A stretch of DNA of 64,000 bases. It comes from Sequoia sempervirens (lineage: Eukaryota; Streptophyta; Pinopsida; Cupressales; Cupressaceae). The notes beneath the pieces are model-generated. The model had not been told where the DNA came from. It did no database searches and saw nothing but the letters and a program-made list of their open reading frames with translations. Positions within the stretch are counted from its first letter, which is position 1. The number at the start of each line of letters is the position of its first letter. Where the stretch lies: positions 19,834-83,833 of the forward strand of contig VDFB02296725.1 in the NCBI GenBank assembly GCA_007258455.2. Reading direction: 5' to 3'. The position numbers were made by a program, and so were the translations under genes. Positions 25,501-35,160 of this stretch are shown here, piece after piece.

Positions 25501-26659
25501 CTATTCAAATTGTACTGTAGCTGTCCTTTATGCCGATATGCATGAAATCCACTACAAGTATATCCCAATCCTCAATTCATCATTTAAACATAATGGTATC
25601 TTTAGGTTGAGTATGACAACTGTGTATTATGGTAACAAATGCTACTATCAGGAAAGCATTCCTCATTGAAATACTACTATCTTTTAATGCTGATTTCATA
25701 TAGATTGAGGCTGCTCCTCCATGAAATAGTTTTCAATGGTTTGTATTGGCTCCCTAAAAGTGACTCATGCTTTGTATATATGCATCTCTTGAATGATGAG
25801 AGAAAGGATGAATTTCTCAATCTGCTTTTGTCATAATGGATGAAAGGTTGCTCTTGTGAATTCCTCTTGTTACAACAATCCTTTCTTGATGACTGTAATT
25901 GATGCTTGATGACTCTCATATATGAACGTTGAATGAGAGAATACCTTCATACCTTCTTGATATGCTGGGCTCCAACCTTGTGGGAGCCCGTTTTACTCCA
26001 CATATCTGATGAAAATAATCACGAACATGATGAACCTGTTCCTGCACATTGAAACAAACATGTTAGCAAAATAAAAGAAGCTGAAAGCTTCCATTGAATT
26101 CTATTTTCTTTTGAATAGTGAAACCATCATATGGATGCTTGATCGAATGTACATTATATTTCTATTGGTAGTGTAGGCATATGATAGGATATGATTTGTT
26201 ATTGCTTAGAGACCATCTCTAACACCATATTTCATCGTTCTTGCAGATGCATTGGAGCTTGGAGCTGGAGCTGGAGCTAGAACCACAACTGAAGATCTGG
26301 ACTTGTCAATGATTCATCATTCCAAGCAATGACAAATTACTTTCTACCCTATGCATTCTTTACTCTCAGTTGTATAGTGTACTTTCTTTTCTTGTATCTA
26401 TCATTTGATGATAAATATCAAATTGGCTACTCCCATGACATGTGTGGGACTTCAACTTTTCCAATATGAATAAAGCAACATTCTTTTATGCAAATTTATG
26501 AGTTCCTTTGTCTGAGATTTTCATAATAACACTTGAAATTCATAAGTAATCAAAGTTCTGGAACATAATGAATACTTAAGCAGAATTTTTTTTGTACCTT
26601 CTTTGATGGATGCAATTCAGCTCTACCTATTTTGAGCTGGTAGTGAAAAATAGGTAGCA
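22560..26659 (-). repeat. 3' LTR of copy A (4100 bp)
   Basis: Begins tgtcaatcagattgcacc and ends ataggtagca on the plus strand. Same length as 35161-39260, from which it differs at about 1-2% of sites in stretches compared by eye, and similar to 41840-45945 with clearly more differences. Frames inside it (for example 24281-24577 on the plus strand, 98 codons, kept open in all three copies) have many amino-acid changes and no recognised domain. Confidence 0.85.
26240..26490 (+). other. Terminal-exon-like segment inside the LTR, antisense to the element
   Basis: On the plus strand, ttcttgcag near 26246 looks like a 3' splice site. It is followed by an open frame (ELGAGAGARTTTEDLDLSMI, then HHSKQ and TGA), then about 130 bp and AATAAA near 26469. 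This is how a last coding exon with a 3' UTR looks. Copy B repeats it with few changes; in the third LTR copy (45530-45600) the stop is lost. It could be a captured host-gene end or chance. No family recognised. Confidence 0.3.
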
Positions 26660-27217
26660 AATTGGCAACCTCTGCGGAGTGTTTTCCTGCTAAACACAAT
26701 AGACCAATTGCTCTGTATATCCATTGGGAATGGAGTCTATTCTTGCTCTTATCCTCTGAAAACCTTTGTAACTCAGCTTCAAAACACACAAATTGAAAGA
26801 AACTATGACAACTCTATTTATGATAGAGTATGAAAAACAAGGTGCAACAACTGCACTTTATTGAAAATAATACAATACTGGAATGAAACATTCCACAAGG
26901 CACTTATTGAAAGCAAAGCATAAAACTCTATCCTACCCCTACACTAACCAATAGTGTTAGTGCTCAGGCATGACCATTTATGGGCTGTAAGAAATAGCTG
27001 CCCTTCCTTAATAACAAAGGATACTTCGAATCCGTAAGATTAATCAAAAAGAAGTATAGACATTTGACTAACTGCCGCTCCTTAGTGGCAAAAACTGCCA
27101 TCAACATAGTTTGGATCATCATAAAAAGAATACCTTCCTTATTTGACTGATCAATAAAGATGCTACTCTGAGGAATATGAATAAGGCTAACCTGTTGTTG
27201 TTCTTGGCACATTGCAA

Positions 27218-29026
27218 TCACAAGTCTTGGCAGAATTGTTGTAATTCTGTAGACTCTTCATATAATAAATACCTGATTGGACACCCCTTTGAAAGGATAA
27301 AGCTTGGCCTCTTACTGCTGTCTTCATGTTTATAAATTGTTGGCACTCCATATTGCTGATTAGACTGCTCCACTACATGCAGTGTAAGATTTTCATTTTT
27401 CCTTCTTGCTGCCTCAATTTCAATCTGAACTGAAAGAGCTGGTTCACATAAAAGAAATGAAGGAATGTGTGGCTCTTTGACCTGAACAGGCTGATTGCAT
27501 ACTGCTGGCTCATATGGCATCAAACTATCATCAATATTAGAACAAAAGACCTCAATTATGCCTGAAAACATATTATCATCTAATTCATGATCCTGAATTG
27601 GATTCAGATGAGTCTCATCACTCTGTTGCTCAAAGGTAGACATTGATGTTAGTAAACATGTGTTGTCTTCATTTTCACTAATAAATTTGGGTAATTGCTC
27701 AAATAAATTAGCTAAACCCTGAGATTCAACCTCTATTTCCTTTTTTAAAACATGTTCAACTTGATGTTGATTTTAACCTAAGTGCAAAACAAAGGACTCA
27801 AGATCATTCCAAAATATGGCTTCCTCACAATCATCATTTGCATTACCTTCTGGAATTAGATGAGTAGCTTCCAACTTGTCACATTTGTTGACCTCAACCA
27901 GCAACTCATCACATTATTTCACATCTTCCTGCTCAATAAAGGAAGGTAATTCATCAGATAAGAGAATGAAAACATCGCCTTTCATATCTTTTTCAAGCTC
28001 CTCAACCTGTTGTCCTAATTGATCATGTTCGTTCACCTCCTTCTACAAGTCTGCTTTGCAAATGGTATCAAGACATGCATGCGTATGTTGGCTCCCTTGA
28101 ATAAGAACAAGTGACTGTTCATGAAGATTCATAGCTTGATTTGGTACATGTACTTGACTTTGCAATAGAAGAGGATCTCTGAAACTTGGAATGGAAGCCT
28201 CTTGAACTAGATTTGGCATTTTGAAGTCAAGATGTTTGGTCCAAGAAGGCTGCCATGGTTGTTCAGTAATTTTATTACTTGGTTCAGGCTCTTGATATGA
28301 TTGAAAATGAGGGTTCATGGGTTCTTGTAGGGACTGAGCTATTGAAGTAGAGGGAACTTGAGGAATCTCTTGAATTTCTTGAAGGAAAATAGGCTCTTCA
28401 TATGGCTGATCTTGAGGATTAACAAATTTAGGTTGTACTAGCATAGGCTCTTGTATTGGTAAAACATCTCTAAAACTTGGAACCTTAATTTTAAAAGGGT
28501 TAAGAGAATCACTTTGCTCCTTATGTGGAATATAAGGAGCTACTTGGACCTCATGCCTCTGTGTTTGAGCAAGCAAAAGCTTCATTTGCTCCTCTTTTGC
28601 TGCTAGCTCCCTTTTGAGCTTTTCTTCAAACTATTTCCTCTGCGTCAGTAATTCTTTCTCATGAAGGTAGGCCTGATAGGCCATCTCTTCTTTTTGTTGA
28701 TCGTACTCCTGCTGCCTCCTAAACTCTTCCATTTGCTTTGTGATCTTTGACAGTATGTCCTTCATGTTATTCATGTTATTCTTCATATAATCAACCTCTT
28801 GGAGCTGATTTTGGATATTCGAATCTGGATCTGAAGGCTGAGCAAGGGTGGGTGGGAGGTAAGCATGTTGAAAATGTTGATAGGCTACTGTTGCACGACT
28901 ATGTGGGATGAAACCAACAACATGATTGGCCTGATATGGCTAATAGAGTGATTGGTTGACAGGATTTTCATGAAACAGAAGTGGGTATACATGCTGACCA
29001 TGAAAATCTATCATCTCTATACTCAT
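27218..29026 (-). pseudogene. Gag-like frame of copy A, broken by stops
   Basis: One minus-strand frame from ATG at 29026 to a stop near 27218, about 600 codons, with five or more internal stops. It starts MSIEMIDFHGQHVYPLLF. It has a coiled-coil stretch (MKNNMNNMKDILSKITKQME and QKEEMAYQAYLHEKELL), then a Pro/Gln/Glu-rich region with repeated IPSFRDPLLLQ/VPSFRDVLPIQ blocks, then an acidic C-terminal part. Position right after the PBS suggests a Gag-type product, but no capsid or zinc-knuckle motif is visible. It may instead be a lineage-specific ORF. A frame-shifted continuation covers 26964-27221. Confidence 0.5.
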
Positions 29027-29218
29027 ATAAATGCTGGAAATCAGAGTATTAAGCTTGAATTTGAAACATACCAGCACTGAACTTGTTGAAACCAGTAGAT
29101 TTTCTCAGAGTCGCCAGGTATAAATTATACCTCTGAAAGGTAAAATACGTTGCTGTATATACCAGGACAACAACTTGTATCTTTGAATTTCTTCTCTGAA
29201 GTGATCTTCAGATTCGTA

Positions 29219-29238
29219 CCTGGCGTGCCAAAAACTAT
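29219..29238 (-). other. PBS-like site of copy A
   Basis: The minus strand reads ATAGTTTTTGGCACGCCAGG directly after the LTR end. TTTTTGGCACGCC next to an LTR is a common plant Gypsy arrangement. Copy B has TTTTTGGCACGCCC at 41820-41835. It sets the element's direction as minus. Confidence 0.6.
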
Positions 29239-29683
29239 TGTCAATCAGATTGCACCCATTATGCATGAATGATTAAATTCAACAATCTGTTGAAACATGG
29301 GAACTATCTTCAGGCTGTGGGTATTCCTGTGGCAAAGATAAACCTCTAGGTTCTAGGCTGGTTCCTATATGATGATCAATTTAGGTACTTGAACAATTTG
29401 TTGAGAAAAAGGGTAAGAAGGACTGAATTGAATGCATGAACTAAAACTAAAACTTTGGTGATGCACTTAATTGATATTTATGAGCAGATTGATTCACAAC
29501 TGGTTATTACAGAATCTATTTTCACAACTCAAATTGGGCAATCCAATTACATAAGTGTTTCATCAGAAGTCCTGACAATCCATTCTTAATGAAGGAAAAA
29601 TGATATTTTCACAACCTAAAGGAGAGGATAAATTTATAGCACAACTTATGATCTATAATTAAAATTTCTTTTTCGTGTACATG
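29239..29683 (-). repeat. Truncated 5' LTR of copy A
   Basis: Matches 41840-42284 closely, sharing variants that distinguish it from the 3' LTR, for example cccatt for cccgtt and caacaatctg for cagcaatctg. After gtgtacatg the match stops and ggtaaatgcacgaag begins. Confidence 0.85.
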
Positions 29684-30106
29684 GGTAAATGCACGAAGTT
29701 GAGTCCACGAAACGTGGAAGTTTTTTGCCTTAGCCAAAAAAATGAAATCGGCATCAGAGAAACGGGATCCCGATTTAATAAACGGGATCTCGATTTTTAA
29801 AAAGCGGGATCCCGTTACGGTTCAGGATCCCGAGCCTAAGACCAAACGGGATCCCGCTTTTTAAAAATCGGGATCCCGTTTCCCGTCGGACTCCGAACCA
29901 ATGAGGGCGGAACGGGATCCCGATTTTTTTGGCTGGCACGGGATGCAATTTGTAAAATCACAGGATCGCGTTTATCTGAAGCGAGGGATCGAGGATTGCT
30001 CATCGGGATCGTTTTATCGCATTATTTATTTTTAAAATAGCAGTTTTCATTTCTGCGGACGGGCCCCCGAGTTGCCTGGCGACAGCGACATCAACACCAG
30101 CTACAG
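29684..30106. other. Unique region with CGGGATCCCG palindromes and a possible 5' exon
   Basis: GC-richer than its surroundings. It has at least six CGGGATCCCG or near-identical palindromes between 29762 and 29925 (see the inverted repeat). From about 30050 the sequence reads like the end of an exon: accagctacag|gtacgcc at 30106/30107 is a good 5' splice site, followed by T-rich intron-like sequence. It could be the first exon of the proline-rich genes near 33.1-34.5 kb, but this is only an inference. Confidence 0.3.
29780..29881. repeat. Inverted repeat, 37-bp arms
   Basis: Left arm 29780-29816 and right arm 29845-29881 are reverse complements with one mismatch (CTCG against CGGG inside the arm), separated by 28 bases. 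Each arm holds two CGGGATCCCG-type palindromes separated by ATTTTTAAAAAG. It could fold into a long hairpin in single-stranded DNA or RNA. Confidence 0.88.
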
Positions 30107-30639
30107 GTACGCCACTTCTTCACTTTTTTTAATTTGAATTGAAATTTTAAAAGAAATACGTTAATTTACATGCTTTTTTTTCAATTTATGTCATATTTTA
30201 ATCATTTTTTTAATTGTTATATTATAATTCAATAGTTGTCAAATTAGATGAAAATTTGCAATAAAATTTAAACGTTTTTTTATAAAATTGAGAAAAAAAA
30301 ACATTGAATTGTGTGTTAGAAACAAATTTTAACTTTTAAATCTTAAATTGATCGATTAAACCCAAAAAAAATTGATTTTAAAAACCCTAATTCAAACAAA
30401 ACAAAAAAATTTGCATTTCAAAACCCTAGAGATCGAAATGATATAAAACATCGCATTTACAAATCCAAATCGAACTTTTTGAAACCATAAATTCAAATCA
30501 AATGAAAAAAATTGAATTTGAAAACCCTAGTTCGAATTGAAACGAAAAAAATTCATTAAAAACCCTAATTGTTTAAAACTGAAACCCTAAATTGAATTGG
30601 AACAAAAAAAATTGTTAAAACCCTAAGTTTGTTATAACT
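30107..30639. other. A/T-rich, possible intron
   Basis: T-runs followed by repeated aaaccctaa-type words (30360-30630) separated by A-runs and aattgaa. No gene recognised. If 30106 is a splice donor this would be intron. Confidence 0.3.
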
Positions 30640-31085
30640 TGATAAGTCTCGCAACCTTGAATAAATTTTCTTATTTTATTTATATTTTTGACCAAAAATG
30701 GTTGTCACTCACTAATAATAGACTTATCTACTCTCAAATGACATGCTAATATATAATTACGCTTCTCCTTGATCAATTCTCCCTCATTGAGCTTCTAAGA
30801 ATTCATAAATAACTACCTGTAAAAATAACATCTAATTTTGAATAAAATAATCAAGTCACTTCTATCTATATTTACTAGTTCATTAAATTCTTTCCATGCC
30901 TCCATATATTTAGGCCTAGCTTCATACAAATGTTTCAACTCTTCAAATCCAACTACCTCTATTATCATCTCTATTAACAAATTTTGTCTCCTACTTATTA
31001 CATCAACTACCTTATTTGAATTTCCACTTCTATGCTATAGTGCAAAAGTATAACAACACTTATCATGCATTTGCTATGTACTATT
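30640..31085 (-). pseudogene. Ty3/Gypsy RNase H end and integrase zinc-finger fragment
   Basis: Minus-strand translation gives the end of RNase H and the linker (YTFAL, HRSGNSNKVVDVISRRQNLL, then GFEELKHLY and AWKEFNELV). It continues into the integrase HHCC region: SMREN, LIKEKRN, LACHLRVDKSIISE, KNINKIRKFIQGCETYQVIT. Plant Gypsy elements read NKVADALSRR and SMRENLIKEKHSGGLAGHFG...KFVQGCxxCQ here. The first His, both frames and the second Cys (C to Y) are damaged. No other pol part is recognisable nearby, so this is an isolated old fragment of an element different from the Tat element. Confidence 0.75.
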
Positions 31086-32560
31086 GTTATGGTGATGTTC
31101 TATTTTTAACAATATGTTGATTGTGTTTTATTGAGTTTTGTCCATGGTAATTTTCTAGGTAGTATAAAAATTAAAAAAGTGCACTCATTTCATTTGGTAT
31201 GTAACCCTCTAGATGGGTTGAGTGGATGAATAAGGGGAAGAGTAATCAAATTCTCATTCAATAGGGTTTGAAGCACATAAGCTAGAGTTCCACTCAATTT
31301 TGTAAATCTCCTAGTTGTTTGATGCTTAAAAGAAACAACATTAGAAGTAGTATGAATATGATTAGTGTTATTTTAGATTCTTTCTTATGATTACCCTTTT
31401 TAACTTGGAAGGGTAAGAAGGTATAGAATTTATATGTGAGGACACACATTTCAAACCATTAGAAATAAGTAATTTGTTTTTTTCATCTTTGACATGAGCA
31501 CAAAAATTCATGAAAGAAGCATAATTGTAAAAAAAATCACTATCACATATATAGTGGATAGTAAACCCTTATAAAAAAATCCCTTGCAATTTGTAATTAG
31601 GAAGTTGATGTTTCATTTTAGCACAAAGTAATTTAAATCAAACATAGATAATCATCAATATGCTCATTAGATCCTTGGGAACACTCTAATAAATTTGAAA
31701 CAATAGGTTTGAAGTCCATAATCTTGTGGAAATGGCCAAGCAATGTTGTAGCTCTAATTGATCAAAATAATGAATGGAGCCAAGAGGCAATGAGTAGAAC
31801 CACTGAATAACATAGACACAGAGTGAGAAAATAAATTAGCCAAGGATAACTTCTACACTAGTGCATCTAGAGTAGAGGTGGGGATGGTGATAGTAGTAGT
31901 AGCATGGGTGACAATGGAATGACCATAAAGGCAATGAGAAATAAGAGGCAATGATACAACATAGACAAATTATAAACAACACTTTAAGGTGAGGAAGGTC
32001 AAACATTAACACAATTAGAGGAGGGGATAACACTAGGAGTAGAGCACTAGTAGGCACACAAGAAGGAATGGAACTAGTGGGATTAGAGATAAGTGGTTCA
32101 CTTGTAGACGAAGAGGTGGAAATGGTACTAGAGGAACATAAGAGATGGGGTCACACTAGAAGTGACAACAAGAGATGTAGGCATTATGAGAGGATCTACC
32201 TCAAGATGAGAGGATGAAGGGAAAATGAAAGAGCAAGATTGAGTGGGTTGCAATGAGAAGATGCACCTTGCAAAAAAGAAGAGGTGATCATAGTACCAAT
32301 GTCATGAAGAATCTATGTATGTAAAGAGCTTTGAGCAACCAATTATAAACAAATGTAGATAATTATGTTGAAGAAGTGACATTAACAAGCTCTCCAACAA
32401 GTAATTTTTTACTAAAAAAAAGATTTTACTTATCCACATGTATATCATGATTATAATTAGATAACTCATTATAGTTAACCTTAATGAACCTTAATAAAAA
32501 TCTCTTTATTGACAAAAATAATAAATGATTTAAAAATTTCATTACCTTATGCCATGTAAT
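31086..32560. other. Intergenic, no gene recognised
   Basis: AT-rich. The minus strand between 31600 and 31760 reads HKIMDFKPIVSNLLECSQGS and NEHIDDYLC with stops, possibly a transposon remnant, but I cannot name a family. The purine-rich segment 31850-32290 (gaggtggggatggtga, gagatgggg) gives long but biased frames on both strands. Confidence 0.35.
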
Positions 32561-32815
32561 TGTTTCCTAGGATCTTGCAGCATGTAGATCCCCTTAAGCT
32601 ATCCTATTACCTTAAACCCTAAAGTCTAAAGTCTAAACCCTAAACCCTAAACCCTAAAGCCATCATTTTTTCTTTAAAGGCTCTTAATGAAATTTGGTTT
32701 CCTTCGGCAACTTCACCAAATTTTATTCATTTGAGCCATGCCATTTTCTCCTAGGACCTCACTAGACGTAAATCCCCTTAAGCCATCCTGTCACCCTAAA
32801 TCGTAATTCAATTTT
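32561..32815. repeat. Tandem duplication flanking a telomere-type repeat
   Basis: A segment containing tcctaggatcttgcag...ccccttaagctatcct (32565-32605) recurs as tcctaggacctcactag...ccccttaagccatcct (32751-32791). Just after the first copy, 32611-32662 holds ccctaaagtctaaagtctaa followed by consecutive ccctaaa units: a short interstitial Arabidopsis-type telomeric array. Confidence 0.7.
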
Positions 32816-33138
32816 CTTAAGGGGTTGACAATATGACATTTCTTAAGGGGATTAAAGAAGTTCTTAAAATTTGGTGATCAAAGTTGCCCAAGGCCCAACC
32901 AAATTTAACAATAATAAGATCCTGCAAGATTATACAATATCAATTTAGTTAATTGTATTTTCATTCAAATAACATGTGCCTTAGACATATAAATGAGGCT
33001 TACATATAATTTTATCATTTGTATTCAATTATTTAAGGCCATTTATATTGAATGGTTTAACTTGGTATTTCCTAAACATGTATCTTACATCTTGAAATTA
33101 CAAATCTAATGCAGGTTCACTCATATCTTGAAGATCTC

Positions 33139-33485
33139 ATGGATCCATTCAATAATATTCGCAATCCACCTCCATGCCATCCATCTCCAACACCTTCACC
33201 TCCACCTCCGCCCACTCCACCTCGTAACCCCCCACCTCCACCACCTGAAATCAATGAGCATGCTCGTTTGCAAGCACAAATCAATGCTTCTGCTAGAACC
33301 ATCCAAGATCAAATCAACATTATTCAAAATGAAGAATGTGTCGCACCTCTGTGAGGATGTTTGCATCTAGGATGCAAACCCTTGTTGATGTTGTCAGGGC
33401 TATGGATGGGATAATAGATGAGCATCGACAATGGCTAGAGGAGAGGAGAACTCCTAATTTTGAAAAGGAAAACACAAAGAAATGA
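33139..33485 (+). pseudogene. Proline-rich/helical protein, paralog 1 (frameshifted)
   Basis: From ATG at 33139 the frame reads MDPFNNIRNPPP, a Pro-rich tract (PPPPPTPPRNPPPPPP), then a helical part (EINEHARLQAQINASARTIQ, DQINIIQ), and stops at 33354. In the -1 frame the same protein continues at 33354-33485 (RMFASRMQTLVDVVRAMDGI, IDEHRQWLEERRTPN). The continuation aligns with paralog 2 (RRFASVMQNVVDSIRMIDSD), so this copy carries a frameshift. A 3' splice site (atgcag at 33109-33114) lies 24 bases before the ATG, as in paralog 2. I do not recognise the family. It may be the first coding exon of a longer gene or a transposon-encoded ORF. Confidence 0.45.
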
Positions 33486-34179
33486 ATATCTATGGTAGAG
33501 AGCCATAATAGTTTATAAATTAAAACAATGATCTTAAATAGTTATGAATTTATAAATTTGGTGAACGATGGATATTTTTTGTGATGAATTTATAAATTTG
33601 GTTCCAAATGGATATTTTTAGTGACATGAATTTATGATTTTGGTTGTATATGGATATTTTTAGTGACATGGATTTGTGAAGTTGGTGGAATTTATGAACT
33701 TATAATGAATAGTATATAATAGTATATATTTAATGACTATCTATTAGATCATGATTTCTCCTGCTGAAAAATTGTGTGTGTGTTAAAGACATAAAATGAG
33801 ATTTTGTGAATGTTTCAAGTTTATTGTTTAGTATGTATGTGCATGTATTAAAAATTTGCATAATAGTTCTTAAATTTTGAAATTTGTATATGTATGTATG
33901 TATAGTTTAGTTTAATGATTTGTACGCATGCAAATTATGTATCATATTTTTTATTTTAAATGTACATGTACATACATTTAATTTTTAATTTTGTATGGAC
34001 ATGCTCTTGAGTTGAACAATCAATGTATATATATGTGCATTTCAATTAAATATATGAGCTTAATATATATACATTGCTCATCCTATTTCAATTAAATATA
34101 TGATCTTAATTTTTGTATGCGCATGGGTCCTATTTTGTATGATTTTAAATGCAGGTGCACATTATATCAAGCATATATC
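33486..34179. other. AT-rich spacer between the two paralogs
   Basis: Contains a short tandem repeat (33535-33680) with about three copies of atgaatttataaatttggt...ggatattttt, tgtatgtatgtata microsatellite-like stretches near 33888-33905, and a 3' splice-like atgcag at 34149-34154 just before paralog 2. No gene. Confidence 0.5.
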
Positions 34180-34509
34180 ATGGATGATTTTAACATTGAT
34201 GATATCATCAATCCACCACCTGAGCCACAGCCAGATCCGCCTCCCTCCCCCCCTCGACCTCCCTCCCCACCTCCACCTCCACCTCCACCTCCACCTCCAC
34301 CTTATATGCCACCTCCAGCACCTATGGCATCTGATGAGGCTCGCTTGAGAGCACGTATAAATGATCAAGTTGCATCCTTACAGACACAAATCAATGCTAT
34401 GCAGATTCAAGCATTGATTGCTCCACATGTGAGACGTTTTGCATCTGTAATGCAAAATGTTGTTGATTCCATCAGGATGATTGATTCTGATCTTGATAGG
34501 CATCGATGA
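34180..34509 (+). CDS. Proline-rich/helical protein, paralog 2
   Basis: Open frame of 109 codons from ATG at 34180: MDDFNIDDIINPPPEPQ, a run of about 30 Pro-rich residues (12 consecutive Pro), YMPPPAPMASDEARLRARIN, DQVASLQTQINAMQIQALIA, PHVRRFASVMQNVVDSIRMI and DSDLDRHR, then TGA. After the stop the frame continues EQMRQLYSDGLSYKQILDLK up to the gap, so the stop may be recent or an exon end may have been missed. The helical part is amphipathic and coiled-coil-like; there is no signal peptide or membrane segment. It is a tandem paralog of 33139-33485. Function unknown. Both may belong to a larger gene lost in the gap. Confidence 0.45.
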   Translation: MDDFNIDDIINPPPEPQPDPPPSPPRPPSPPPPPPPPPPPPYMPPPAPMASDEARLRARINDQVASLQTQINAMQIQALIAPHVRRFASVMQNVVDSIRMIDSDLDRHR

Positions 34510-34585
34510 GACAGAGAACAAATGAGACAATTGTATTCTGATGGTCTCTCTTACAAACAAATATTAGACCTTAAAATGACGAAAG

Positions 34586-34685
34586 NNNNNNNNNNNNNNN
34601 NNNNNNNNNNNNNNNNNNNNNNNNNNNNNNNNNNNNNNNNNNNNNNNNNNNNNNNNNNNNNNNNNNNNNNNNNNNNNNNNNNNNN
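34586..34685. other. Assembly gap (100 N)
   Basis: Exactly 100 undetermined bases, the usual placeholder for a gap of unknown size. The sequence immediately to the right matches 22106 onward. Confidence 0.98.
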
Positions 34686-34764
34686 TCTTAGGATTGGCAT
34701 GTCCTAGCCAAATTCCAAAGCAAGCCCGCAGCTAATCCCTAGAAATAAATTTTGTGTCAAAAAT

Positions 34765-34890
34765 ATCGGATATCTGTTTCAAATCAGATATCCGTTTTGA
34801 ATCGGATATCTGTTTCAAATTAGATATCCGTTTTGAATCAGATATCCGTTTCAAATCAGATATCCGTTTTGAATCAAATATCCGATTTGG
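34765..34890. repeat. 18-bp GATATC minisatellite, copy 2
   Basis: Same array as 22186-22293 with one extra 18-bp unit and a few substitutions; about seven units. In one plus-strand frame it encodes repeats of six residues (SDIRFE, SDICFK), a by-product of the unit length. Confidence 0.85.
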
Positions 34891-35160
34891 TTTATATATG
34901 ATTTTAAAAAATGTTATACACTTTATAATATATGATTTAGAAAATTTAATAAATATTTTATAGTTTATTTTAATATATTTAGTTCAGAATATACAATATA
35001 GTTTATAATTTAATATATAATATACAATTTGTGACAGTCTCTTACAAAATTATATAATATATAATATATTATATTATTATGTATAATATTTAAATATTAT
35101 TTCTATATTTTAGTTTTAATGTATATATATATATATTACTAATATATAAAATATTATTGT

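Larger units (their letters stand above)
22560..29683 (-). mobile_element. Copy A of the long-LTR non-autonomous retrotransposon, 5' truncated
   Basis: On the minus strand: a 5' LTR remnant (29239-29683, 445 bp), PBS-like TGGCACGCC near 29229, an interior of 2579 bp (26660-29238) with a broken gag-like frame, and a complete 3' LTR of 4100 bp (22560-26659). The 5' LTR ends abruptly at 29683, where unrelated sequence begins; the same LTR in copy B runs 4.1 kb. LTR ends are TG...CA. No RT, RNase H or integrase is present, so it fits the large retrotransposon derivative (LARD) class. Confidence 0.85.

Noticed and set aside
29762..29925. Direct-repeat array considered as a CRISPR-like array
   Set aside because: Palindromes are irregularly spaced with A/T spacers that resemble each other, and the context is a plant nuclear genome.
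31836..32057. Minus-strand hydrophobic frame of 73 codons that looks like a membrane protein
   Set aside because: It is antisense to a purine-rich low-complexity stretch, with no start context or family.
34754..34963. A frame with repeated SDIRFE-like hexapeptides
   Set aside because: It is the translation of the 18-bp minisatellite next to an assembly gap, with no start context or homology.
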